From an uncultured Christensenella sp. (GTDB taxonomy: Bacteria; Bacillota; Clostridia; Christensenellales; Borkfalkiaceae), in contig CAJTVA010000023.1 of NCBI GenBank assembly GCA_910579585.1, positions 1 through 22,018 of the forward strand: DNA of 22,018 nucleotides, given 5' to 3'. Each line of letters opens with the position of its first letter. The first letter of the stretch is position 1. The position numbers were made by a program, and so were the translations under genes. Of the stretch, positions 6,817 to 14,137 are shown piece after piece. The notes below the pieces were generated by a model that ran no database searches, was not told the DNA's origin, and saw nothing but the letters and a program-made list of their open reading frames with translations.

Positions 6817-8538
6817 ATGGGTTTTAAAGAAACTTACGAAAGCTGGCTTTCCGACGACAGGCTGTCCGACGAAGCCAGAGCTGAGCTTGAAAATATTAAA
6901 GATAATAAAGAAGATATAGAATACCGCTTCGGCGCGGAGCTGGAATTCGGCACCGCGGGTATGCGCGGAATTATCGGTTACGGCACAAATATGATGAACG
7001 TATACACCGTCAAGCGCGCAACGCAGGGACTTGCGGAGTTCATAAAAACCAAGGGCGCGGAAGCTATGAAAAGGGGCGTTGCAATCTCCTACGATACGCG
7101 CTTTAAAAGCGACGAGTTTGCTACCGCCGCCGCAGAAGTACTTGCCGCGAACGGCGTAAACGCTTACAAGTTCAACGACGTTCACCCCGTACCTATGCTC
7201 TCTTATGCAGTGCGCAATCTGAACGCGTTTGCAGGTATTATGATAACAGCGTCGCACAACCCCAAGCAGTATAACGGTTATAAAGTCTACGGCGAGGACG
7301 GCGCGCAGATGTCGCCCGACGACACCGCCGTGGTCGTTGATTTTATAAAGAACATCACCGATTACCTCGGCGCCCCTGCCCCCACCGAGGAGCAGGCTAA
7401 AAAACACATACGCGCCGTGCCCGCAAAGGTGGACAAAAAGTATTATAAGGAGCTTCAGAAGCTCACTATTTCCAAAAAAGCGATAAAAGCGTGCGGCAAG
7501 GATTTGAAGCTTGTCTACACGCCCGTACACGGCTCGGGTTACGTTCCCGTAACGACGATACTCAAAAAAATCGGGATAACTGCGGAAGTCGTGCCCGAAC
7601 AGATTAAAAAAGATACCGAGTTTTCGACCGTCGAAGTACCCAACCCCGAGTTTAAGGAAACCCTTTCCCTCGGCATCAAGCTTGCCGACAAAATCAACGC
7701 GACAGTCGTTTTCGGCACCGACCCGGACAGCGACCGCTTAGGCGTTGCCGTCAGGAACAAGGAGGGCGAGTTCGAAGCCCTTTCGGGTAATCAGGTCGGC
7801 ATACTGCTTTTGGACTATATTTTAACAAGACTCAAAGAAGAGGGCAAGCTCCCCGCGAACGCGGCGGTTGTGAAGTCGTTCGTAACCACGGGAATGACGA
7901 AAGCCATCTGCCAGAAGTTCGGCGTGACGCTTTTCGAGGTGCCCGTAGGGTTCAAGTTTATCGGCGAAAAGATTAAGGAATGGGAAAAAGACGGCTCCCA
8001 TACATACGTTTTCGGCTTCGAGGAAAGTTGCGGGTATCTGCGCGGCACACACGCGCGGGATAAGGACGCGGTCGTCGCAAGTATGCTTTGCGCCGAAATG
8101 GTCTGCTACTATACGTACGTCGGCAAAACGGTATATCAAAGATTGCAGGAAATTTACAGCGAGTACGGCTACGTCCTCGACTGCAATATCTCGATTCCGT
8201 TCAAGGGTCTTAACGCGATGAAAGATATGAACGCCGTTGTCGATTCCCTGAAAGTTAAGCCCGCAACCGCGTTCGACATCTATAAAGTTACGACGGTCAG
8301 GGACTATTCCGCAAACGTCAAAACCGACGTTGAAACGGGCGCGACCTCGGAAATAGGCTCTCCCCTTACCAACTGCGTTTACTATGAACTTGAAAACGGC
8401 AGTTTTATCTGCGTGCGTCCCTCCGGCACCGAGCCTAAGCTGAAAATTTACTTCTCGGTAAAGGCCAACAACAAGCCCGACGCAGAAGCCGCACTTGAAA
8501 AAATGCAGTCCGCCGTCAAAAAGCTTTTAAAAGTTTAA
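6817..8538 (+). CDS. pgcA: Phospho-sugar mutase (phosphoglucomutase/phosphomannomutase, PgcA-like)
   Basis: This 573-residue member of the alpha-D-phosphohexomutase superfamily interconverts hexose 1- and 6-phosphates (glucose and/or mannose) and links glycolysis to nucleotide-sugar synthesis for cell envelope and glycogen. All four domain signatures are present: GTAGMRG near the N-terminus; the phospho-serine loop TASHNP with S146; the Mg-binding loop DPDSDR (302-307); the sugar-binding loop FGFEESCGYL; and the C-terminal phosphate-binding RPSGTEPKLKIY. Length fits the long Firmicutes PgcA type. It is cytosolic and transcribed alone between two terminators. Glucose versus mannose preference cannot be told from sequence. 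Confidence 0.95.
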   Translation: MGFKETYESWLSDDRLSDEARAELENIKDNKEDIEYRFGAELEFGTAGMRGIIGYGTNMMNVYTVKRATQGLAEFIKTKGAEAMKRGVAISYDTRFKSDEFATAAAEVLAANGVNAYKFNDVHPVPMLSYAVRNLNAFAGIMITASHNPKQYNGYKVYGEDGAQMSPDDTAVVVDFIKNITDYLGAPAPTEEQAKKHIRAVPAKVDKKYYKELQKLTISKKAIKACGKDLKLVYTPVHGSGYVPVTTILKKIGITAEVVPEQIKKDTEFSTVEVPNPEFKETLSLGIKLADKINATVVFGTDPDSDRLGVAVRNKEGEFEALSGNQVGILLLDYILTRLKEEGKLPANAAVVKSFVTTGMTKAICQKFGVTLFEVPVGFKFIGEKIKEWEKDGSHTYVFGFEESCGYLRGTHARDKDAVVASMLCAEMVCYYTYVGKTVYQRLQEIYSEYGYVLDCNISIPFKGLNAMKDMNAVVDSLKVKPATAFDIYKVTTVRDYSANVKTDVETGATSEIGSPLTNCVYYELENGSFICVRPSGTEPKLKIYFSVKANNKPDAEAALEKMQSAVKKLLKV

Positions 8539-8580
8539 ACCGCATTTCGCGCAAAACAAGCCAATTACGAATAAACGTAT

Positions 8581-8613
8581 AAAACCCGCCGAGCGGAACG
8601 CTCGGCGGGTTTT
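8581..8613. terminator. Bidirectional terminator between convergent genes
   Basis: AAAA, an 11-bp GC-rich stem (8585-8595 with 8599-8609), a GAA loop and TTTT lie between the mutase stop at 8538 and the convergent stop at 8623. The A and T flanks make it symmetrical, so it can end transcripts from both sides and forms the boundary between the housekeeping block and the glycan locus. Confidence 0.92.
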
Positions 8614-8622
8614 CGTTTGTTT

Positions 8623-10494
8623 TCAGCCGCAATAACAGCCTATAGATTTTTTGTAAGGGTTGCCGAAGAAATCGTTGTCAACCCCGCTTACGGCTTTGCC
8701 TGCGTTCAGCGCCGGCGAGTTAGCGGTAAGCTTGAAAGCCTGCGCCGCGTTCATACCCGAGCGCGCTTCCACCGTTGCGCCGATTGTGCCGATAAGTAGC
8801 GGATTGTCGTACAGGCAGTCTGCGTTTTCGGAAGCGAACTGAGTTAACCCGACTATATCCGCGCCGTCGCCGTTGTAAACGAGGTTATCGGAGAATGAAC
8901 CGTCGGTTCCGAGAGAATTGAACGAAGCCGCCGCGGACAAGTTGTATACGAGGTTGTTGAAGAAAGAATAATTTCTGTCGCTACCGCTGTTAACCTGCAA
9001 AATTCTGGGGCTTACGTCAGCGCCTATAATCACGGTATTATTATAAATTTCAATCATTCCGGCGGCGTAATTGATAAAGAAAATTCCTTTGTTGCCGTAG
9101 TCGTTTACCGAAAGATTGTATCTCACCGTAGCGCGGTCTACAATTCCGCTTTCGGGAGCGTAGCTCGTGCAGTTCAGAAACAGTCCGAAAGCGTTATCGT
9201 GGCTGTAATTGTACTGCCAGACGGTATCTCGGCTTTGCAGGTCGGCGTCAAGCATACAGCCGTCTTCGTAAGCGCCGTCGCCGTAAGGCTTTTTAACCGC
9301 TCTGTTCAGATAGCCCTCGTTATACTGTATAACCGTGCCGTAGACGTACGAAGTGCATATCGTATTTCCGGAAACACAGCGCACGGCGGTATCGTGAATG
9401 ACGTTGCGCTCTATTAGCCCGCCCTTCAGGTTGCGCGCAAAGATTGCGTTTTTGCCTATGTCCGATATGTTGTTGCCCGTAATAACCACGTCGGTGTGCG
9501 CGGTTTTATCGAAAGCTTCAGAATAAGGCGAAACCTTAGCGCTGCCCGCTGTCGAGGGGCGGTACCATGTCGCAATACCTACGTTGTCAACGTTGCGGAT
9601 AGTGCAACCCTTTACGGTAAGTTTATCGAACCGACCTCTGCCGTTCAACGACCAGACCTGAATTCCGCCCGTCTTTTTCGAAGCCAGACTCATTCCGCTG
9701 TTTTCGGAATCGGTCGTACCGCGTATGTCGTGAATATCGAGGTTTTCGAGAGTGATTCCTACGCTCGTGTAAAAGCCCGAAGCGTCGGCGCTGTCGGCGG
9801 TTAAAAGCACGCCGCGCCTGTCGCCCTCCGCCCTCGTCGTGTCGTAAATTTCGAGGTTTCTGACTGTAACGTAAGAGCAGTTTTCAAGCGCCAGCACGCC
9901 CGAGCCGACAACTCCAAGTCCGTTGAATTTGGGGTAAGCGTCGCCCTCGCCGTAGTTGGTGATAATAACGGGCTTTTCGGCGGTGCCTTCGACGGAAACA
10001 AGCTTGAATTCGCCCCTGAACTCACTGCCGTTTTTAAACAGGAGCGCGTCGCCTGCTTCTATCTTGATTTGGTTCAAATCAAGCAAAGAATTATAGGGCT
10101 TTTCCTCGCTGCCGTTGCCGCCGTCCGCCGCGCGGCTGTCGAAATAGTATCCGTCCTCGGGCACGGGGTCGGGAGCGGGCGCCGTATAGCTACCCGTAGC
10201 CGCCTCCGAATTTTTATAGCCGTCCGCCGTCGCGACGAGACTGAAAGTAAAGTCCTTGTCGGCGGGCGCCTGATAGTACGTTTCGGTAAGCGCGGTCGTA
10301 TCGCCGTTTATCGTCAATTCGTAGCCCGTAGCGTGCCTTACCGCGTTCCAGGACAGGTACGCGGTCGGCGAAACCGTAACGACGGGCTTGTCGAGCCGCA
10401 CCTCTCCGACGGGGGTATTGCACGCACAGAGCGCAGTTACCGCCAAAAGACTTACTGCGCTTAACACGGACAGAACCTTTTTCAGAATTTTCAT
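8623..10494 (-). CDS. Secreted lipoprotein with right-handed parallel beta-helix
   Basis: This 623-residue protein starts with a lipoprotein leader; the likely modified cysteine is C25 (LCAC). Residues about 33-104 form a fibronectin-III-like domain (YLSWNAVRHATGYELTING). A PDPVPEDGYYFDSRAADGGNGSEEKPY linker then leads into a long right-handed beta-helix (about 115-600) with repeated rungs such as VTVRNLEIYD, LENLDIHDIRG and IEIYNNTVI. It ends with SPALNAGKAVSGVDNDFFGNPYKKSIGCY, a C-terminal cap common in beta-helix surface proteins. Such folds include pectate lyase-like and other polysaccharide lyases or hydrolases, but no catalytic motif is clear, so it may be enzyme or binder. It is the last gene of the minus-strand cluster, 8 bases after the GH3 stop, with a weak AUAGG ribosome binding site. 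Confidence 0.82.
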   Translation of the reverse strand: MKILKKVLSVLSAVSLLAVTALCACNTPVGEVRLDKPVVTVSPTAYLSWNAVRHATGYELTINGDTTALTETYYQAPADKDFTFSLVATADGYKNSEAATGSYTAPAPDPVPEDGYYFDSRAADGGNGSEEKPYNSLLDLNQIKIEAGDALLFKNGSEFRGEFKLVSVEGTAEKPVIITNYGEGDAYPKFNGLGVVGSGVLALENCSYVTVRNLEIYDTTRAEGDRRGVLLTADSADASGFYTSVGITLENLDIHDIRGTTDSENSGMSLASKKTGGIQVWSLNGRGRFDKLTVKGCTIRNVDNVGIATWYRPSTAGSAKVSPYSEAFDKTAHTDVVITGNNISDIGKNAIFARNLKGGLIERNVIHDTAVRCVSGNTICTSYVYGTVIQYNEGYLNRAVKKPYGDGAYEDGCMLDADLQSRDTVWQYNYSHDNAFGLFLNCTSYAPESGIVDRATVRYNLSVNDYGNKGIFFINYAAGMIEIYNNTVIIGADVSPRILQVNSGSDRNYSFFNNLVYNLSAAASFNSLGTDGSFSDNLVYNGDGADIVGLTQFASENADCLYDNPLLIGTIGATVEARSGMNAAQAFKLTANSPALNAGKAVSGVDNDFFGNPYKKSIGCYCG

Positions 10495-10502
10495 ATCTAT
10501 AC

Positions 10503-13500
10503 CTATTGATTATCGATTGACGCGACGGGCGAGTCAGCCGTCGGTTCAGTTGCATCTTCTCTCTTCTTTTTACCGAATTTTTCAACGCACCATACCGCGA
10601 CGTAACCCGCGACGCCCACGCCCGCAAGCACGCCCGTAACCGAGCTGAGTGCAAGAAGCGCGGTCTGCCACCAGGGGGTTACAAGCCTTACAATCGTGTC
10701 GGAATCGAAACCGTTCAAAGCGTTGCTCTGCGCTACGGTGAATAAAATTCTGTGCGCCGCTTCGCGCATTGCCCAGGCAAATTCTCCGTAACCCGTCCTG
10801 TAATTATTTAGCTCGGAAGCGCGGGCGATTGCGTCTACCGTCGCGCCCGAAGCCGTTGTGCCGTCGGGAATATCGTTGCCGCCCATTATACCTGCGGCAA
10901 GGGACATATAGCCCTTATCCCAGTAGTCGGAAACCGCAAAGCCCCTCATACCGAACTCGTCGCGCAGCACGCTGTTGCAGAAGCCTTGCGCGCCCGACCA
11001 TTTGACGCCTATGCGGTTGAACGAGGTCATAACGCAGTACGCGCCGCCCTCTTCAATCGCAATTTCGAAAGGTATTAAATAAATTTCACGGATAGTCTGT
11101 TCGTTTGCCCAGGTGCACACGCCGCCGCGGTTGGTTTCAGCTTCGTTCAAAAGCGCGTGTTTGACGTACGCATAAACGCCCTTGGACTGTATGCCCTTAA
11201 CTTCTGCCGCGCAGATTTTGCCCGACAGGAAGCCGTCTTCCGAATAGTACTCGAAAGCGCGACCGCAGTACGCGCCCCTGTGAATGTTTGCGCCGGGGCC
11301 GTAAAGACCCGAATATCCCGCCCACAGGCAGTCCTCGCCGATAGCTTTGCCGAGCTCTTCCACAAGTTCGTCGTTGTAAGTCGAGCCCAGCAGGCTGTTG
11401 CAGGGGTACTGAGGGGGAGTTTCGCCCTTATCGGGGTCGTCGTATAAAAGCGAATAGCGGTTTATGGCAACCTGACCGTTTTCGCCGTAACTTCCTACGG
11501 GGCCGAGCGCGCCGTTGCCGTCGATTGTCTTAGGTTTATTGATGTTGCCGCCGACCGCTTCGGTGCTTCTCAAAGCGTTCGAAAGAAGCGTTACGGTATC
11601 CTCCCAGGAAAGCTGGTCTAAAAGCTGTTCCCAGAGCGGGTCGTCGTAGGGAATGGGCTTATCGTTGGTTACGTCCTTATCCCCGTCGTCGTACGCGCGG
11701 AGCATTGCCAGCGAAATTCCGTTGTTTGCTTCATAAATCGGGTATTCTCTGTCGTCGGGCGTAGGCACGGCTTTTTGCGCGTCGGACTTCATCGCCGCAG
11801 TCATAGTCAGCTTTTCGTTGTTGTTGAGCTTCGTATAATTGCCGTCCGTGGAGAAACCGAGCTTGACCGTACCCGACCAATTGCTGCGGCTGACGTAATT
11901 TACGCTGTTCGTCTGACCGTCGTAAAGATTCAGGTCGGCGTTGTCGAATTGGTTGGTTATTTCATTGCCCGTGCCGCTTACAGAGTAAGTCGTACCGTCG
12001 AAATTCTTTTCAACCGAATACACAAAGCCCGCGTCGCCCGCAGAAGTCATTCCGTCCGCAATGGTTTTGCCCTTTGCGGCAAGGATATTGTTCACCGCGT
12101 CGTGCGCGTCGCGGCCGACGGTGAGATAATAAGTTCCCCCGTCTAAGATATAGGTTCTTTCGCCGTAAGCGTCGTAAGAAGCGAAATACTTTTCGTCCAC
12201 TTCGATTTTAACGGTCTGGCTTGCGCCGGCATTCAGTAAACCGGTCTTTGCGTAGCCCGCAAGCTCGACCGACGCCTTTTCGATACGGTTAGCTCTGTCG
12301 TAGTCGGTATAGGGTTTTTGAAGGTATACTTCCACCACCTCTTTGCCCGCGACCGCGCCCGTATTGGTGACTTTGAGTGAAACCGTATATTTGCCGCTTT
12401 CTGCCTTTACGGTGAAGTCGGAATACGAAAACTCGGTATACGAAAGCCCGTAACCGAACGGGTATGAAACGACGTCTGAATAATTAAAACTGCCGACATT
12501 CGCCGTGCCGAGCACCTTATCCTCGTACCGCGTTTCGGTATAGCGGTAGCCGTTATAAATTCCCTCCTGATATACGACGTACTTGGTCGATTTAGTGGGT
12601 GCGCCGTCCGCAGAGGAGTATGCGTAATCGCCCCAGTTTGCGTAGACGGGATTATAGAGGTGTTGCTTCCAGACGGTGTCGGTTAGCTTGCCCGACGGGT
12701 TGACGTTGCCCGCAAGCACGTCGCCAATCGCGTAAGTGCCCGTAGACCCGGGCTGACCGACCCACAAAAGCGCGTCTATTTCAAGGTCGCCGTCCTCCAA
12801 AAAGTCGCATTGAAGTTGCACGGCGCTGTTCATAAGCACGACGATTTTATCGAATACGCCCGCGGCTTTCTGCGCCTTTAAATTCTTTAAAACGTCCTTT
12901 TCGTTCGGCGAAAGCGCAAGGTAGTTGCCGTTCGTCATATCCGAAGTATCGCCGTTTAACGGAGTGTCGGTCGCTTCGGTGCCGTAGCGCGAAATTACGA
13001 ACACAGCCGCCTCCGCCCTATTGGTTTTCGAAGAGGTTGTTATGTCGTTCCACTCCGCGTCGTTCACGGCGTAGTTCGCGCCGTTTGCTGAGGTGTTGCT
13101 GGTGTGCATACCGCTGTACTGAGGGTTAGCTTTGTACCAATTCCAAAGTGCGGAGTTTACAGTAAGCCCCGAGCGCTCTAAGCCCGTTTTAAGGTCGACG
13201 TTTTCCGCCGAGGGCGAGTAGGACGAACCGCCGCCCGCAAACACGAAGTTTGTAGAGCCGCTACCGAAAAGGCTTATCTGCGCGCCCCCGGAAAGGGGCA
13301 GCGCGCCGTTGTTCTTCATAAGCACAACGCCCTCCGCAACGATATCTTCGCAGAGTTTTTCGCCGTTGGCTTTAAGCTCTTCTATACTTTCGAAGTCGGT
13401 CTTATGATATAAGACGTCGCCTCTTTCGCCGTCGTTCTTAGAGATAATTTCCTGAGTTTTCGCGCCGAGGAAGGTCGAAACCATCGTCGAGTTCGCGTTT

Positions 13501-13595
13501 GCAATTACGCTTGTAGTCATAACCACGCCGAACAAAACGCAGAAAACGTTAGCTGTAGCTTTGGACGCGGTTTTAATTAACTTTAATTTTTTCAT
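10503..13595 (-). CDS. Membrane-anchored GH3 glycosidase with permuted domain order
   Basis: This 1030-residue GH3 family protein (beta-glucosidase/xylosidase type) has the domain order C-domain first. An N-terminal signal/anchor helix (about 14-34) is followed by the GH3 C-terminal alpha/beta sandwich (about 85-385, with VLMKNNGALPL, GQPGSTG and YPFGYGLSYTEF), a fibronectin-III-like domain (about 405-495), a linker (about 500-640), and only then the catalytic TIM barrel (about 655-960). The barrel shows YGPGANIHRGAYCGRAFEY, KHALLNEAETNR, and the nucleophile loop GFAVSDYW, with D890 as the predicted nucleophile. A C-terminal helix (about 976-1004) precedes KKKR. The same inverted order is known in Ruminococcus albus and Butyrivibrio GH3 enzymes. 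The start overlaps the upstream stop (ATGA) and follows a near-perfect AGGAGGTGA, so translation is coupled to the small membrane protein. Substrate is not determinable. Confidence 0.93.
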   Translation of the reverse strand: MKKLKLIKTASKATANVFCVLFGVVMTTSVIANANSTMVSTFLGAKTQEIISKNDGERGDVLYHKTDFESIEELKANGEKLCEDIVAEGVVLMKNNGALPLSGGAQISLFGSGSTNFVFAGGGSSYSPSAENVDLKTGLERSGLTVNSALWNWYKANPQYSGMHTSNTSANGANYAVNDAEWNDITTSSKTNRAEAAVFVISRYGTEATDTPLNGDTSDMTNGNYLALSPNEKDVLKNLKAQKAAGVFDKIVVLMNSAVQLQCDFLEDGDLEIDALLWVGQPGSTGTYAIGDVLAGNVNPSGKLTDTVWKQHLYNPVYANWGDYAYSSADGAPTKSTKYVVYQEGIYNGYRYTETRYEDKVLGTANVGSFNYSDVVSYPFGYGLSYTEFSYSDFTVKAESGKYTVSLKVTNTGAVAGKEVVEVYLQKPYTDYDRANRIEKASVELAGYAKTGLLNAGASQTVKIEVDEKYFASYDAYGERTYILDGGTYYLTVGRDAHDAVNNILAAKGKTIADGMTSAGDAGFVYSVEKNFDGTTYSVSGTGNEITNQFDNADLNLYDGQTNSVNYVSRSNWSGTVKLGFSTDGNYTKLNNNEKLTMTAAMKSDAQKAVPTPDDREYPIYEANNGISLAMLRAYDDGDKDVTNDKPIPYDDPLWEQLLDQLSWEDTVTLLSNALRSTEAVGGNINKPKTIDGNGALGPVGSYGENGQVAINRYSLLYDDPDKGETPPQYPCNSLLGSTYNDELVEELGKAIGEDCLWAGYSGLYGPGANIHRGAYCGRAFEYYSEDGFLSGKICAAEVKGIQSKGVYAYVKHALLNEAETNRGGVCTWANEQTIREIYLIPFEIAIEEGGAYCVMTSFNRIGVKWSGAQGFCNSVLRDEFGMRGFAVSDYWDKGYMSLAAGIMGGNDIPDGTTASGATVDAIARASELNNYRTGYGEFAWAMREAAHRILFTVAQSNALNGFDSDTIVRLVTPWWQTALLALSSVTGVLAGVGVAGYVAVWCVEKFGKKKREDATEPTADSPVASIDNQ

Positions 13596-14053
13596 ACTGT
13601 CACCTCCTCAGCTTCGGGGTTGATTTCGGGTTGTTTTTTTAGTTGTCTTAACCAGATTGCCACATTGCCGCAGACCGCGCTTAACGCGTAGAACACGGTG
13701 CCCGCAACAAACGAGCCGTCAAGCATAGCCAATGTTTCGTCGTTCACGCCCGAGTAAAACACTTCGGTGAGGTACATATATACCGCGTCAACGTACAAAA
13801 GCAGGGCAATGAAAGTTAAAAGCCACATAAATACAGGCGCGTACGGCGCAGTGAGTTTGTGCACGCTCAACGCGAGAAAACCAACTATACCGAGTATCGG
13901 AAGCCACACGGGTGCCGCGCTGAAATATTGCGGGAAGTCCGCACCGAAGCCCGCCGAATAAATTATTACGCTGATGATGGCAAGGACGGCCGCGCCGAGC
14001 GCTACGAAATACCCCCTGCCCTTACTTTTAAAATAGTTTTTTATATAGTTCAT
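13592..14053 (-). CDS. Small four-helix membrane protein coupled to the GH3 gene
   Basis: This 153-residue protein has four predicted membrane helices (about residues 16-36, 46-64, 70-95 and 112-135), a positively charged N-terminus (NYIKNYFKSKGRG) and an acidic cytoplasmic-looking tail. I recognise no named family. The start is taken at ATG 14053, which has AGGAG at suitable spacing; an in-frame ATG at 14086 lies inside the terminator hairpin and has no ribosome binding site. Its stop overlaps the GH3 start by four bases and its last codons carry the GH3 ribosome binding site. Tight coupling to an enzyme with terminal membrane anchors suggests a membrane partner, but this is inference. Confidence 0.8.
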   Translation of the reverse strand: MNYIKNYFKSKGRGYFVALGAAVLAIISVIIYSAGFGADFPQYFSAAPVWLPILGIVGFLALSVHKLTAPYAPVFMWLLTFIALLLYVDAVYMYLTEVFYSGVNDETLAMLDGSFVAGTVFYALSAVCGNVAIWLRQLKKQPEINPEAEEVTV

Positions 14054-14069
14054 AAAAAATCTCCTGTTA

Positions 14070-14113
14070 AAAAGTCCTTCTCCCATTGCTTTTCAGTTGA
14101 GAGAAGGACTTTT
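14070..14113 (-). terminator. Intercistronic terminator/attenuator hairpin
   Basis: On the minus strand a 13-bp perfect stem (14113-14101 with 14082-14070) encloses an 18-nt loop and ends in a run of U, 25 bases after the stop of the Ig-like lipoprotein gene. The ribosome binding site of the four-helix protein begins only a few bases later. No separate promoter is evident between 14054 and 14137, so partial read-through would set the ratio of lipoprotein to GH3 transcripts. Confidence 0.75.
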
Positions 14114-14137
14114 GCGTTTAAATAATTCCGGTTAATC

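Noticed and set aside
6748..7530. Minus-strand open frame of 260 codons opposite the phosphosugar mutase
   Set aside because: The mutase frame carries every family motif through this stretch. The antisense frame shows no recognisable protein and has no start signal.
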